From Lachnoclostridium sp. An169 (GTDB taxonomy: Bacteria > Bacillota > Clostridia > Lachnospirales > Lachnospiraceae), in the NCBI RefSeq assembly GCF_002160525.1, contig NZ_NFKT01000014.1:1-64000 (forward strand): a DNA stretch of 64,000 nucleotides, written 5' to 3'. Every line of letters starts with the position of its first letter. Position 1 is the stretch's first letter. Position numbers and translations under genes: made by a program. The notes under the pieces were generated by a model, which saw only the letters and a program-made list of their open reading frames with translations, was not told the DNA's origin and made no database searches. Below, one piece after another: positions 42,773 through 53,945 of this stretch.

Positions 42773-44890
42773 TTAGGCATTTTTATTGGATAATACCTTT
42801 TCCTGTACAGACTTCGGAACCTGCTCGTATTTCTCAAAGAACATGGAGTAGTTACCACGACCCTGTGTTCTGGAACGGAGGTCTGTGGAATATCCGAACA
42901 TCTCGGACAGCGGAACGAATGCGCGGACGATCTTTCCACCGCCAAGGTCATCCATTCCCTCGATCCGTCCACGACGGGAGTTCAGGTCACCGATGATATC
43001 GCCCATATACTCTTCCGGCATTGTAACCTCAACCTTCATGATAGGCTCAAGAAGTACCGGAGCGCCCTGTTTCATAGCATCCTTGAATGCCAGAGAACCT
43101 GCGATATGGAATGCCATCTCGGAAGAATCGACCTCATGGTAAGATCCGTCATACACGTTTGCATAGATACCAACTACCGGGAATCCGCCCAGAATACCGG
43201 ACTTCATCGCATCCTCGATACCCTCGCCTACAGCCGGGATGTACTCCTTCGGAATCGCACCGCCGACAACAGTAGACTCGAACTTGTATGTCTCTTCGCC
43301 GTTTGCATCCATTGGCTCAAATTTAACTTTACAGTGTCCGTACTGTCCACGTCCACCGGACTGTTTTGCATACTTGCTGTCAACGTCAACCGGCTTCGTG
43401 ATTGTCTCTTTGTAGGCAACCTGCGGAGCTCCGACGTTGGCCTCAACCTTGAATTCACGGAGAAGTCTGTCAACGATGATCTCAAGATGGAGCTCGCCCA
43501 TACCTGCGATAATTGTCTGTCCTGTCTCCGGATCTGTATGCGCGCGGAATGTCGGGTCTTCCTCTGCAAGTTTTGCAAGGGACTCACCCAGTTTGCCCTG
43601 GGAAGCCTTTGTCTTCGGCTCGATAGCAAGCTCGATAACCGGCTCCGGGAATTCCATGGACTCAAGGATAACCGGATGCTGTTCGTCACAGATCGTATCT
43701 CCTGTTGTGGAGAACTTGAATCCGATCGCTGCAGCGATATCTCCGGAATATACCTTATCCAGCTCTGCACGGTGGTTTGCATGCATCTGCAGGATACGTC
43801 CGACACGCTCTTTCTTATTCTTTGTTGCATTCAGGACATAGGAACCGGAGTTCATTGTTCCTGAATAAACCCTGAAGTAAGCAAGCTTACCTACGAACGG
43901 GTCTGTCATGATCTTGAACACGAGAGCGGAGAACGGCTCTTCATCAGAAGAATGTCTCACTACCTCGTTGCCGTCCTCGTCAACACCCTTGATAGCCGGG
44001 ATGTCTGTCGGGGCAGGCATATACTCAATAATTGCATCCAGAAGTTTCTGAACACCTTTGTTTCTGTATGCGGAACCGCAGCATACCGGAACAGCTGTAC
44101 ACTCACATGTAGCCTTCCTTAAAACTGCTTTCATCGCATCAACGGACGGCTCTTCGCCCTCCAGATATTCCATCATCAGATCGTCGTCAAGCTCGCAGAT
44201 CTTCTCTACAAGCTCTGTGTGATAAAGCTCAGCCTCATCCTGCATCTCTTCCGGAATATCCGTAACAGAGATATCATCACCCTTCTCATCATTATAGATG
44301 TAAGCCTGCATTTCAAACAGGTCGATGATTCCCTTGAACTCGTCTTCCTTTCCGATCGGAAGCTGAAGACAGATAGCATTTTTACCAAGTCTTGTACGGA
44401 TCTGGTCTACTGCATTGTAGAAATCCGCTCCGAGGATGTCCATCTTGTTGATGAAGGCCATTCTCGGTACATTGTATGTGTCTGCCTGGCGCCATACGTT
44501 CTCTGACTGAGGCTCAACACCGCCCTTTGCACAGAAAACACCTACGGCTCCGTCCAGCACACGGAGTGAACGCTCAACCTCTACGGTAAAGTCAACGTGT
44601 CCCGGAGTATCGATGATGTTGATACGATGCTCCAGAGCCCCCGGCTTCGTTTTCGTCTTCTCTTCCAGAGTCCAGTGGCACGTCGTAGCGGCTGAAGTAA
44701 TTGTGATACCTCTCTCCTGCTCCTGCTCCATCCAGTCCATGGTAGCAGTACCCTCGTGAGTATCACCAATCTTGTAGTTAACACCGGTATAGTAGAGAAT
44801 ACGCTCTGTCAGCGTCGTCTTACCTGCATCAATATGCGCCATAATACCGATGTTTCTGGTTCTCTCTAATGGATATTCTCTTCCAGCCAA
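42773..44890 (-). CDS. fusA: Elongation factor G
   Basis: A complete 705-residue translocation GTPase. Motifs are [43 protein letters not shown] and NKMD; the C-terminal domain IV and V are typical ([34 protein letters not shown]). It lies 15 bases after rpsG in the str operon rpsL-rpsG-fusA-tuf. Confidence 0.98.
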   Translation of the reverse strand: MAGREYPLERTRNIGIMAHIDAGKTTLTERILYYTGVNYKIGDTHEGTATMDWMEQEQERGITITSAATTCHWTLEEKTKTKPGALEHRINIIDTPGHVDFTVEVERSLRVLDGAVGVFCAKGGVEPQSENVWRQADTYNVPRMAFINKMDILGADFYNAVDQIRTRLGKNAICLQLPIGKEDEFKGIIDLFEMQAYIYNDEKGDDISVTDIPEEMQDEAELYHTELVEKICELDDDLMMEYLEGEEPSVDAMKAVLRKATCECTAVPVCCGSAYRNKGVQKLLDAIIEYMPAPTDIPAIKGVDEDGNEVVRHSSDEEPFSALVFKIMTDPFVGKLAYFRVYSGTMNSGSYVLNATKNKKERVGRILQMHANHRAELDKVYSGDIAAAIGFKFSTTGDTICDEQHPVILESMEFPEPVIELAIEPKTKASQGKLGESLAKLAEEDPTFRAHTDPETGQTIIAGMGELHLEIIVDRLLREFKVEANVGAPQVAYKETITKPVDVDSKYAKQSGGRGQYGHCKVKFEPMDANGEETYKFESTVVGGAIPKEYIPAVGEGIEDAMKSGILGGFPVVGIYANVYDGSYHEVDSSEMAFHIAGSLAFKDAMKQGAPVLLEPIMKVEVTMPEEYMGDIIGDLNSRRGRIEGMDDLGGGKIVRAFVPLSEMFGYSTDLRSRTQGRGNYSMFFEKYEQVPKSVQEKVLSNKNA

Positions 44891-44905
44891 GGTTATTCCT
44901 CCTAA

Positions 44906-45487
<582 letters not shown>

Positions 45488-45593
45488 CTATAAAATAAAT
45501 CCGCAACCTTTGCTTACCGGACTTCTGCTTTTCTGTCCGATAAGACTACGATAATCATAGTTCTGTTTGTGATACGATTTAACTATCAGTTAC

Positions 45594-46016
45594 TTATTTT
45601 TTTGCGTCTTTCGGTCTCTTAGCGCCGTATTTGGAACGCGCCTGACGTCTCTTTGCAACACCTGCTGTATCAAGTGTACCACGGATGATGTGGTATCTTG
45701 TACCAGGCAGGTCCTTAACTCTTCCTCCACGGATCATAACAACGCTATGCTCCTGCAGGTTGTGTCCTTCGCCCGGGATATAGCTTGTCACTTCGATTCC
45801 GTTGGAAAGACGAACTCTGGCGATCTTTCTCAGAGCTGAGTTAGGCTTCTTCGGTGTAGCTGTCTTAACAGCTGTGCAGACACCTCTCTTCTGCGGAGAA
45901 GATACATCTGTTGCACGCTTTTTCAGGGAGTTGTATCCTTTCTGAAGAGCCGGTGCAGTAGATTTCTTCTCAGAAGTCTGACGACCTTTTCTAACTAACT
46001 GGTTAAATGTTGGCAT
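45594..46016 (-). CDS. rpsL: 30S ribosomal protein S12
   Basis: A complete 140-residue S12, [12 protein letters not shown] to the lysine-rich end PKDAKK. The decoding-centre loop [11 protein letters not shown] carries the wild-type lysine of the streptomycin site, and [24 protein letters not shown] is standard. The start at 46016 follows TAGGAGGTG. First gene of the str operon. Confidence 0.98.
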   Translation of the reverse strand: MPTFNQLVRKGRQTSEKKSTAPALQKGYNSLKKRATDVSSPQKRGVCTAVKTATPKKPNSALRKIARVRLSNGIEVTSYIPGEGHNLQEHSVVMIRGGRVKDLPGTRYHIIRGTLDTAGVAKRRQARSKYGAKRPKDAKK

Positions 46017-46041
46017 TCTTTTCACCTCCTATGAATTATTC

Positions 46042-46080
46042 GTTACCCTGCCGCTTATGCCGCAGGGGGCTGCGGATAAC
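46042..46080 (-). ncRNA. Structured leader of rpsL
   Basis: GTTATCC (46080-46074) pairs with GGGTAAC (46048-46042) to close a structure whose 5' part forms GCAG-CCCC-CTGC. It lies between the promoter and the rpsL ribosome site and may be a ribosomal-protein control element; I know no named family for it. Confidence 0.45.
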
Positions 46081-46140
46081 ACTGTTTCATTATCCATTTT
46101 TGCGCACAAAAAAATAAAGTGTTTTTATGCACGCTCAATT

Positions 46141-46169
46141 AGTTTATTACGTTTATCCGCGGATGTCAA
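46141..46169 (-). promoter_or_regulatory. Promoter of the str operon
   Basis: TTGACA (46169-46164), 17 bp, TAAACT (46146-46141), 28 bases after the proS stop and about 125 bases before rpsL. Confidence 0.85.
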
Positions 46170-46197
46170 GGGATTTTATAGCGATTTGAATAAAAAA

Positions 46198-47640
46198 TTA
46201 GTATGCTCTTCCCCAGTAAACCATATGCTTCGCCGGCTTTCCGCAGCAGACGCACACGTCGGAGAGGTGTTCTTCCTCCACCGGAATACATCTTGAAGTC
46301 ACACCGCCGGTCTGTGCCTTGATCTCATCCTCACATGCCTCTTCTCCGCACCACATTGCCTTGACGAAACCTTTTTTATTCTGAACAGCAGCCTTCATCT
46401 CATCCATGGTTACTGCCGTGCTGATATGGTCATCCAGGAATGCCTTTGCCTTTGCATACAGATCTTTCTGGATGGTCTCGAGGATCTCACCCAGCTTTGT
46501 GGTGATCTCATCCATCGGAACGACGATCTTCTCTCGCGTGTCACGGCGCACAACCACGACCTGACCGTTCTCGATATCCTTCGGCCCGATCTCGATACGC
46601 GCCGGAATTCCAAGCATCTCCTGCTCGGAGAACTTCCATCCCGGACTCTTCTCGGAGTCATCGATCTTCGCACGGTATCCTGCTGCCTTCAGTGCATCGA
46701 GCAGTTCATTTGCCTTGTCAAGCACTCCTTCTTTGTGCTGTGCAACCGGGATCACTCTCACCTGAACCGGAGCGATTCTCGGCGGAAGCACAAGACCGCT
46801 GTCATCGCCGTGAACCATGATGATGGCTCCGATGATTCTCGTGGAGAGTCCCCAAGATGTCTCGTAAACGCTGTGAAGCTCGTTGTTCTTGTCCGCATAC
46901 TTGATATTGAACGCATCCGGGAACGCATTGCCGAAGAAATGGCTCGTCGCAGACTGCAGCGCCTGCCCGTCATGCATCAGCGCTTCGATCGTGTACGTGT
47001 CCTGGGCGCCTGCAAACTTCTCGCTCTCTGTCTTTCTTCCCGCCACAACCGGGATCGCCAGATCCTGCTCAACAAAATCTTTATATACGTTCCACATCAT
47101 CTTTGTCCGCTCTTCCGCTTCCTCATATGTGGCGTGAATCGTATGTCCCTCCTGCCAGAGAAATTCTCTGGAGCGCAGGAATGGTCTTGTCGTCTTCTCC
47201 CACCGGAGCACAGAGCACCACTGGTTCCACACCTTCGGGAGATCCCTGTAAGACTGCACGGTCTTGCTCCACACATCACAGAACAGCGTCTCGGATGTAG
47301 GACGGATGCAGAATCTCTCCTGTAACTGCTCCATACCGCCGTGTGTCACCCAGGCAACTTCCGGGGCAAAGCCCTCGATATGGTCCTTCTCCTTCTGGAG
47401 CAGGCTCTCCGGGATCAGTACCGGAAGATATACATTCTCCACACCTGTCTCCTTGAAACGCTTATCCAGATCCGCCTGGATATTCTCCCAGATCGCATAG
47501 CCGTTCGGCAGATAGTTCAGGCATCCCTTTACACCTGAATAGTCGCACAGTTTTGCCTCGCGGACCACGTCCGTGTACCACTGCGCAAAGTCTTCGTCTC
47601 TGGAAGTGATCGACTGTACCAGTTTCTTTTCCTTTGCCAT
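46198..47640 (-). CDS. proS: Proline-tRNA ligase (short, archaeal/eukaryal-like type)
   Basis: A 480-residue class II synthetase. Motif 2 ([23 protein letters not shown]), motif 3 region ([22 protein letters not shown]), an anticodon-binding domain and a C-terminal zinc-like domain with [18 protein letters not shown] are present. There is no INS editing domain, which defines the shorter type 3 enzyme found in many clostridia. The start at 47640 follows GGAGAAG. Expression is controlled by the T-box at 47664-47917. Confidence 0.97.
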   Translation of the reverse strand: MAKEKKLVQSITSRDEDFAQWYTDVVREAKLCDYSGVKGCLNYLPNGYAIWENIQADLDKRFKETGVENVYLPVLIPESLLQKEKDHIEGFAPEVAWVTHGGMEQLQERFCIRPTSETLFCDVWSKTVQSYRDLPKVWNQWCSVLRWEKTTRPFLRSREFLWQEGHTIHATYEEAEERTKMMWNVYKDFVEQDLAIPVVAGRKTESEKFAGAQDTYTIEALMHDGQALQSATSHFFGNAFPDAFNIKYADKNNELHSVYETSWGLSTRIIGAIIMVHGDDSGLVLPPRIAPVQVRVIPVAQHKEGVLDKANELLDALKAAGYRAKIDDSEKSPGWKFSEQEMLGIPARIEIGPKDIENGQVVVVRRDTREKIVVPMDEITTKLGEILETIQKDLYAKAKAFLDDHISTAVTMDEMKAAVQNKKGFVKAMWCGEEACEDEIKAQTGGVTSRCIPVEEEHLSDVCVCCGKPAKHMVYWGRAY

Positions 47641-47663
47641 TTTCTCTTCTCCTTTTTCTTTTT

Positions 47664-47917
47664 GAAAATAAAAACACCGGGACATTCCGTCCCCGAAAAC
47701 AAGGGACCGGAATTCCCGGCGGTACCACCCTAATTAACACCATGCGTTACGCACTGTGTTCACTCTTTTTCCTCTAACGCAGGAATTACGCCGCACTTTT
47801 CACGCGGGAGCTCCCGGACCGGTTCTATGAGTTCCTGCAAAGGCTCGCACCATCCGCCTTCTCTCTGAAGCATTCTCTTCATATACTAATTCCGTTCATT
47901 GCTCATCTGCACAAGTG
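47664..47917 (-). promoter_or_regulatory. T-box leader of proS (proline specifier CCG)
   Basis: T-box GGGTGGTACCGCC at 47730-47718; the variable base is T, matching A73 of tRNA-Pro. Stem I shows AGAGA and GGTGCGAGCC, and its 3' side has GAACCGGTCC, placing a proline codon CCG at 47822-47820. The terminator pairs 47719-47703 with 47694-47677 and is followed by GTTTTTATTTT. Uncharged tRNA-Pro should promote read-through. Confidence 0.92.
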
Positions 47918-47946
47918 ATTTTAGACGAAAAGGACCGGATTGTCAA
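47918..47946 (-). promoter_or_regulatory. Promoter of proS
   Basis: TTGACA (47946-47941), 17 bp, TAAAAT (47923-47918), starting only 16 bases after the stop of the sulfatase gene. Confidence 0.88.
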
Positions 47947-47962
47947 CAGCCCCACGGCATTT

Positions 47963-49570
47963 TCACTGGTTTTTCCGCGTCAGGCCAAGTGTATACATAA
48001 CCGCATCTACAATTCCCGGGCTTTCTTTCCGAATGTACGCCCGTACCGTCTCCTCCATATCCGGCGGACACATATTTCTGACAACTGTCCAGATTCCCTC
48101 CTCCGTCACCCGGCTGTCATATGCCCTCGGCACCGTATCGCAGGTTCTCTGATACCAGTCCAGCATCCATTCCCGCAGACGCATCACATGGCAGGAAAAC
48201 GTTTTCCTGCCAAACAGGTTCGTCTTCTCCCCCGGATCCAGCTCAAGATCATACAGCTCATCGTTCCCGGACATGCGGTGTACATATTTGTATTTTCCAT
48301 CAAAAATCATCGTTCCTTTCTCATGTGCCTGTGCATCCAGTTGAGCCGTCTTTTTCGGCCAGTACGGGTCTTCTTTTGAGGGACCTTTCCCTTTATTAGA
48401 CGCATGCCACTCATCGCACTGATTTTCACCGGGCAGCCGGCCTCCTTCGCAGCACACATAGTCCCTTACAGATGCGCTGCGGTCGAGAAGGATGGGACGA
48501 AGGCTCCTGCCAAAATGGTCGTGTGCCGGTTCCACCCCCGACAGATCCATCACTGTTGCATAAAAATCCACCAGTTCTGCCAGCCCCATGGAAATTCCCG
48601 CATCTACCGGCACTTCCTTATGCGGCTTTATAAGAAGCGGCACCCGGGTCAGGCAGTCTTCAAAAGTATTCTGGGCTTTTTCCGGCAAACCGTAATCCCC
48701 GCAGAAATCACCATGATCGGAAAGTATGAATATCGCACTGTCATCATACATTCCCACCTCTTTTAAGGTTTCGCAGACCATTCGGATCATAGCGTCCACT
48801 TTGCTGCACTGCGCCAGATACACTGCGCGCATTTCTCGCCACTGTTCTTCCGAATATTTATCCATTCCTGCCAGTTCATGCAACCGGTGTATCATCCGTG
48901 ATTTTCCTTCTGTCTCCTCATACTTTATTCTCGGCGGAATCATATTCCTGTCGATTGCACTGAAGTAGGGTTCCTCCACCTGATATGGCGGATGGGGATT
49001 CAGCCACCCTAGGAAGAGACAGATCGGTTTTTCCGCTTCCGAACATTTTCTGATAAAATTGCACGCCGCTTTTGTATCTCTCCAGTCCTTATCCTCCTTC
49101 TCCTCCGTCAGCCCTTCAAAATGAGAATACGGATATGGATTTTCTTCCTTTTCTCTCTTTTTCCTCTGATTTCCCCCGTTCTGCGATTCCGTCCTGTCAT
49201 AGTAAAAAATCTCATCGGCATGCCGCTTTTCCAGGCCGGGTATCTGTCCTGCAAGCAGGTCATTCCTTGCATTCATCCAGACATAGTACCCCGCATCTTT
49301 CAACTCGCTAAACAGCGTCGGTTCATCCTCATGCAGCAGATACTGCATCGTACGGTGCCCCCGCGTGTGCGGATAAAGCCCGGTAAAAAAGCTGCATCGG
49401 CTCGGTACGCAGACTGGATTCTGGCAATATGCCCGTCCAAAGGATACCGCCTCCTCCCGCGCCAGATAATCCAGATACGGAGTCTGTGCTGCAGGATTTC
49501 CCGAATGCCCCATCGAATCCCAGCGCATTTCATCCGGATTCAGAATAATAATATGTGGTTTTTTCATCAT
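47963..49570 (-). CDS. Sulfatase (formylglycine-dependent)
   Basis: A 535-residue sulfatase without signal peptide, so cytoplasmic. The maturation motif CVPSR at 54-58 gives the formylglycine cysteine C54; other metal-site parts are ILNPDEMRWDS, LSDHGDFCGDYG and the late KYKYVHR. Such enzymes remove sulfate from host or algal glycans and need an anaerobic maturase, which is not in the window. The start at 49570 follows GAGGAG. It lies 35 bases after the GH43-like gene, so both act on the same import product. Confidence 0.93.
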   Translation of the reverse strand: MMKKPHIIILNPDEMRWDSMGHSGNPAAQTPYLDYLAREEAVSFGRAYCQNPVCVPSRCSFFTGLYPHTRGHRTMQYLLHEDEPTLFSELKDAGYYVWMNARNDLLAGQIPGLEKRHADEIFYYDRTESQNGGNQRKKREKEENPYPYSHFEGLTEEKEDKDWRDTKAACNFIRKCSEAEKPICLFLGWLNPHPPYQVEEPYFSAIDRNMIPPRIKYEETEGKSRMIHRLHELAGMDKYSEEQWREMRAVYLAQCSKVDAMIRMVCETLKEVGMYDDSAIFILSDHGDFCGDYGLPEKAQNTFEDCLTRVPLLIKPHKEVPVDAGISMGLAELVDFYATVMDLSGVEPAHDHFGRSLRPILLDRSASVRDYVCCEGGRLPGENQCDEWHASNKGKGPSKEDPYWPKKTAQLDAQAHEKGTMIFDGKYKYVHRMSGNDELYDLELDPGEKTNLFGRKTFSCHVMRLREWMLDWYQRTCDTVPRAYDSRVTEEGIWTVVRNMCPPDMEETVRAYIRKESPGIVDAVMYTLGLTRKNQ

Positions 49571-49605
49571 CTTCTCCTCTCCTCTGTCTCCTGATTCCTT
49601 TTCTC

Positions 49606-51066
49606 TTACTCCAAAGTAAACTCTCTCCAACAGATCACCCCATCGCTTTCCAGACGGAAAAACAATGGGAAGACTCCTTCCGGCGCAGAAAATACTCCCT
49701 CTGCTTTTATCCACTCTCCGTGTTCTGATCCGTCAAAGGAAATCCCTGCAGCCTTTTTCGTACATTCCTCATCCAGATATACCCCCATCAGGCCTGCTTT
49801 CTCTGCCTGTACCGTAATGCGGATCTTCTTCGCCTCTCCCAACCGGAAATACTTGAACCCTGCTCTGGTTCCCTTCTGCATATTCGCTATATAATGGATC
49901 CTGCTGCCATCCGCTGTTTTCTCTTCAAAAATGTGCGGCTGCTGATCCCGCACGCATCTGCGTACGGACAGACGTCCGACTCCGTCGAAAGTCAGATTGC
50001 AGGCATAGGCGGCACTATACGTTCCCATTCCCCTCAGCGGACCTCCGTTCAGTCCACAGCTTGTCATCTCCGCCTGGTTGAAACTGCCGTCCGGATTCAG
50101 CGTAATCGGCTCGGCACACCCCTGACGGCAGCATTCAATCCCGTGCGTCTGCCTGTGGTAGAAGATGTACCACTGGCTGCCGATCTTCACAAGGCCGCCA
50201 TGCGTATTTCCATAAGGTGTCTTTAGCTCCATATTCCCATGATATCCGATATCTGCATTGGACACAAGTACCCCGCCATAGCGAAATCCTTCCATCGGTT
50301 GATCCGATATGGCATAGCATAGATCATGGCTTTGTTCCGAAGAATAAATCATGTAGTATTTCCCATTGATCTTCCTCGGGGATGAAGCCTCATAAAATCC
50401 ATGGTTTTCAAACTCCGTTCCCTTCGCTGCCAGACACCCCGGCAGGAGTTCTACAGGTCCTTTCCGTATTGTGCGCATATCCGGTTCCAACTCAAATGCA
50501 AGACTGTATTTTCCCGCCACATTAATCCACGGCGACCCCGGTGTAGGTACAAATCCGGTATACAGATAAATTCTTCCGTCATCATCGATCAGAACTCCCG
50601 GATCAAACAATTTTTCCGCCGGTTCCATCCCATCCGGGAAAGCCACATTGCCCAGATATTCAAAGGGGCCCTGTGGTCTGTCGCTGACCGCCACTTCACA
50701 GGCATTCTTCGCGCCCCGGTTGTAGTAAAGGTAAAAGCGCCCGTCTCTTCCCTGCACACAATCCGGTGCAGCAAGGTTTCCCGCTTCTTCCAGAGTCTCA
50801 CCTGTCTGCTCATAAGCATAGGAAATACCCTCATATCTCCAGTTCCCCAGATCGGAAAGCGGAGCGCTCCACACCACATAGTCGTTGACACAGTACCCTT
50901 CTCCACCGGCCTCGTCATGGCTGCCGTAGATCCAGAGTCTGTCTCCGAAAATGCGGGGCTCACCGTCCGGCACATACTCGTCCAGCGGCAAATACGGATT
51001 CATAGCCTGTTTTTTTTCATTACAGGAAACATTTTCTCTCGTTTTTTCCATTTTATCTCTCTCCAT
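49606..51066 (-). CDS. Glycoside hydrolase family 43-like enzyme (paralogue)
   Basis: A 486-residue cytoplasmic enzyme, paralogous to the one at 13578 along its whole length: NPYLPLDEYVPDGEPRIFG, LWIYGSHDEAGGEGYCVNDYVVWSAP, APDCVQGRDGRFYLYYN, FYEASSPRKINGKYYMIYSSEQSHDLCYAISD and the identical ending REFTLE. Putative catalytic acids lie in APDC and FYEASS. A C-terminal beta-sandwich follows. The start may be at 51066 or at the ATG at 51051; neither has a strong ribosome site. It is transcribed with the sulfatase. Confidence 0.87.
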   Translation of the reverse strand: MERDKMEKTRENVSCNEKKQAMNPYLPLDEYVPDGEPRIFGDRLWIYGSHDEAGGEGYCVNDYVVWSAPLSDLGNWRYEGISYAYEQTGETLEEAGNLAAPDCVQGRDGRFYLYYNRGAKNACEVAVSDRPQGPFEYLGNVAFPDGMEPAEKLFDPGVLIDDDGRIYLYTGFVPTPGSPWINVAGKYSLAFELEPDMRTIRKGPVELLPGCLAAKGTEFENHGFYEASSPRKINGKYYMIYSSEQSHDLCYAISDQPMEGFRYGGVLVSNADIGYHGNMELKTPYGNTHGGLVKIGSQWYIFYHRQTHGIECCRQGCAEPITLNPDGSFNQAEMTSCGLNGGPLRGMGTYSAAYACNLTFDGVGRLSVRRCVRDQQPHIFEEKTADGSRIHYIANMQKGTRAGFKYFRLGEAKKIRITVQAEKAGLMGVYLDEECTKKAAGISFDGSEHGEWIKAEGVFSAPEGVFPLFFRLESDGVICWREFTLE

Positions 51067-51094
51067 TCACTGTCTTTGCAGATTCATCAGCCGC

Positions 51095-51129
51095 AAAAAG
51101 GCTGCCGCACACATGAAGTACGGCAGCCT
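51095..51129 (-). terminator. Terminator after the GH3 gene
   Basis: Nine perfectly paired bases AGGCTGCCG / CGGCAGCCT with a 13-base loop, followed by TTTTTG on the minus strand. It separates the transporter-GH3 operon from the GH43-sulfatase pair; partial read-through is likely. Confidence 0.88.
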
Positions 51130-51159
51130 CTGCTTTTCCGGTCCGTCAGGTTTTTCTCC

Positions 51160-52890
51160 CTACAGCCGGGTATCCCAGCCTCCGCACCAGACATTATCGT
51201 TATATTTTCCCTTAAATTCACTTTCTCCGATGATCTTCTCCACTGCCGCCCGGATACATGCCCGGGTAGGTGCATAAGCGTTGATAAAGGTCTTCATCAT
51301 CGGCAGATCATACAGATGGTTCGTATAGTTCAGCGATACACATACTGTAGGCACTTCATGGATCCACCAGGGCAGTTCATTGGAATGTGCCGCGGAATAT
51401 TTCACTCTCACGTTATTTTCCTGCGCATACCCCTTCATGTTGACAAACACAAACACAATGTCATATTTCTTTTTAAATTCTTCTGCACCGGGCATATCCA
51501 TCACTTTATATCTGTTGAAAGGAGACATTTCTTTCATCTCCAGTTCATAATAGGACTCGTTGACGTCCACTTCAAACCCCGCCCGTTCCAGTTCCTCAAT
51601 GACAATCTGCTTTGCCGGATCTCCTCCGTCCACATAGGAAACCGGCGCGCTTTCCAGAAAATACAGCCTTGCCCGCTTCTTTTCTGCTGTGGAGACCGGC
51701 AGAAGATTCTGCGTATCTTTCACAAGTGTCACAGCCTGATCTGCAATCTTTTCTGCAATTTCCCGGTGTTCTGCGCACCCGAGGAAATGCTTCTCATCCA
51801 GCGTATCCATCATCCGTTTTTTGTGCAGCCCGAGCTTCGCCTTCATTCCAAGGATTCTCATCAGAGCCTCGTTCAGACGCTCTTCTGTGATGATCCCGTT
51901 TTTATATCCATCCATCATATATCGGAAATCCTCTTCCGGATCATGGAAGAAAAGGAACATATCACATCCTGCCGCAATTGCTCCGGGCACCTGCATTGAA
52001 CGCGGGCCGGCGCTTAACATTCCTCCCATATGGGAAGCATCTGTAACAACAATTCCGTTAAATCCCATCTTGTCCCGCAAAAGTCCCTGGATCAGTTCCG
52101 GTGCCAGAGTCGCCGGGCGGATATCCGCATCCGTATACTCCGGATGGAACTTCCTGCTGTAAGCAGGCAGCGCGATATGGCCTGCCATGATGGACTCCAC
52201 TCCATCATCGATCAGCCCCTGATACACCTTTCCAAAAGATGCATCCCATTCCTCACAGGAAAGATCATTGATCCCCAGAACCAGATGCTGGTCCCGCTCT
52301 TCCACGCCGTCTCCGGGGAAATGTTTGACACAGGAGAGCACATTACTCTGCCTGCTGCCTCTCAGATATGCGCGGCACATTTCCAGCACCTTATCCGGAT
52401 CTTTCCCAAAGGATCTTGTATTCACAATTGTATTGCGCCAGTTAAAGACAATGTCAGCCATCGGAGCAAAATTCCAGTTGCACCCGAGTGCCTCCGCCTC
52501 GCGCCCGCTTACCAGTCCCATGCCGAATGCGGCCTGCACATCATCCGCCGCCTCACACTCTGCTTCTGTGGCGACAAAGGTTCCCGCCTTGCAGATGCCG
52601 TTTCCACCGGTTTCGCCATTCACAGCCACAAACATCGGAATCTTGCTGAATTTCTGATAGCACTGGTTCTGCCGGAAGATTTTTTCAGGATCACTCTCCG
52701 TATAGCGCGCTCCTCCAATGTGATACTTTTCTGTCAGAGTACGGATATACCCCTCATCCGTACTCCGTCCCAGATTGATAAAGAGCTGCCCGATTTTCTC
52801 CTCCGGAGTCATCTCCCTGATTGTCTCCTTCACCCAGGCAACCGCCTCATCATCCAGGTTAAACGGTTTCTGCTTCAAATCTACTGTCAT
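51160..52890 (-). CDS. Glycoside hydrolase family 3 enzyme (NagZ/beta-glycosidase type)
   Basis: A 576-residue cytoplasmic GH3 enzyme. N-terminal barrel with MTPEEKIGQLF, KHFPGDGVEERDQH (GH3 signature) and the nucleophile aspartate in GIVVTDASHMGG; a C-terminal alpha/beta sandwich (residues about 400-570) follows. The KHFPGDG motif with a downstream histidine-type loop is nearer to beta-N-acetylhexosaminidases than to beta-glucosidases, but the substrate is not certain. Its start overlaps the permease stop by 4 bases (ATGA), so it is made together with the transporter and acts on the imported sugar. Confidence 0.9.
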   Translation of the reverse strand: MTVDLKQKPFNLDDEAVAWVKETIREMTPEEKIGQLFINLGRSTDEGYIRTLTEKYHIGGARYTESDPEKIFRQNQCYQKFSKIPMFVAVNGETGGNGICKAGTFVATEAECEAADDVQAAFGMGLVSGREAEALGCNWNFAPMADIVFNWRNTIVNTRSFGKDPDKVLEMCRAYLRGSRQSNVLSCVKHFPGDGVEERDQHLVLGINDLSCEEWDASFGKVYQGLIDDGVESIMAGHIALPAYSRKFHPEYTDADIRPATLAPELIQGLLRDKMGFNGIVVTDASHMGGMLSAGPRSMQVPGAIAAGCDMFLFFHDPEEDFRYMMDGYKNGIITEERLNEALMRILGMKAKLGLHKKRMMDTLDEKHFLGCAEHREIAEKIADQAVTLVKDTQNLLPVSTAEKKRARLYFLESAPVSYVDGGDPAKQIVIEELERAGFEVDVNESYYELEMKEMSPFNRYKVMDMPGAEEFKKKYDIVFVFVNMKGYAQENNVRVKYSAAHSNELPWWIHEVPTVCVSLNYTNHLYDLPMMKTFINAYAPTRACIRAAVEKIIGESEFKGKYNDNVWCGGWDTRL

Positions 52891-53894
52891 ACTTTTTTCA
52901 GTTCTCCTTTTCGTTTTCTTGCCTCAAACCATGCTGTAATAATACTTCCGTAAGGCGTGGTGATAATATTAAACACGAATACAAACACACCGGTTATCAC
53001 CATGGAAACCGCGCTTCCAAGTTCTGCTGACAGTACTGCCTGCAGTCCGTAGGACATCAGGTTCAGGGTTACAGCGCCCATAACGGTTCCGATTGCCTCG
53101 CCGCAGTACTTGCTGAGAGCCAGACCTATAAATACGGGCAGAATATTCGTAAACAGATCACTTACTGTCGACAGAGAGGTAAATGATGCCGACTTAATCG
53201 TTGAGGAAGCCCATACCATGGTGGCGCATCCGAAAAGCAGCCCGCTGAACACATAAGAGAGAATCACATTCTTTTTCTCATTAATACCGATATCCACTGC
53301 CGCTCCCTGATTATTTTTCAGCAGTTCAGACTGCTTGCCCGTCAGGGTAAAACGCTTGTAAAACTCATAAATTACAATCGCCAGGATAAACGGAATCAGT
53401 ACTCCCGGAAACAGGGCAAGTTTCTTGATCTCCATATCCGCGATCAGATTCACGCCCGCCCCGTTATAAAGGAGGGGCGTGACCGCTTCGTAGATCAAAG
53501 CCATTGTGATTGTACTGATCGCCACCGGCAGGCGGCCGTATGCATAGAGTACCGCAACCCCCACGCTGAGCAGGGTGCAGAGCACAATGCACAGAACAGC
53601 AAACAGCACCACATTGCTGTTCATATTTTTAGCGATGTTTCCGCCGATGATGGCTGCCAGCAGCATAACCGCTCCACCAGAAAAGTCGAAGCGTCCGTTG
53701 TTAAACTGCAGACCGATACCCATTGCACAGGTAGTGGAAATCGTGATATTGACAATCAGAGTCTTCCACATATCAACCGTCCCGTAATAGGTCTTTCCAT
53801 TAGCCCAGCATACGGCCATCATAATAAGAAACATCAGAACCGGCAGTATAAGCGTGCCGAGTATTCTTTTCCCAATTCCCATTTTCTTTTTCAT
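52887..53894 (-). CDS. Sugar ABC transporter permease (RbsC-like), second subunit
   Basis: A 335-residue membrane protein of the BPD_transp_2 group with about nine or ten helices (GIGLQFNNGRFDFSGGAVMLLAAIIGG carries the family glycine pattern). The start at 53894 follows GGAGG. It lies downstream of the binding protein, while another permease of the same family lies upstream of it, implying a heterodimeric channel. The coding end overlaps the GH3 start. Confidence 0.88.
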   Translation of the reverse strand: MKKKMGIGKRILGTLILPVLMFLIMMAVCWANGKTYYGTVDMWKTLIVNITISTTCAMGIGLQFNNGRFDFSGGAVMLLAAIIGGNIAKNMNSNVVLFAVLCIVLCTLLSVGVAVLYAYGRLPVAISTITMALIYEAVTPLLYNGAGVNLIADMEIKKLALFPGVLIPFILAIVIYEFYKRFTLTGKQSELLKNNQGAAVDIGINEKKNVILSYVFSGLLFGCATMVWASSTIKSASFTSLSTVSDLFTNILPVFIGLALSKYCGEAIGTVMGAVTLNLMSYGLQAVLSAELGSAVSMVITGVFVFVFNIITTPYGSIITAWFEARKRKGELKKV

Positions 53895-53945
53895 CAGGTT
53901 TCGCTGACCTCCTTTCGAATTCTGCTTTACCTGCATTTTTCCTTT

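Noticed and set aside
50401-51999. 532-codon plus-strand frame across the GH43-like and GH3 genes
   Set aside because: Crosses the terminator and two genes with clear motifs on the other strand.
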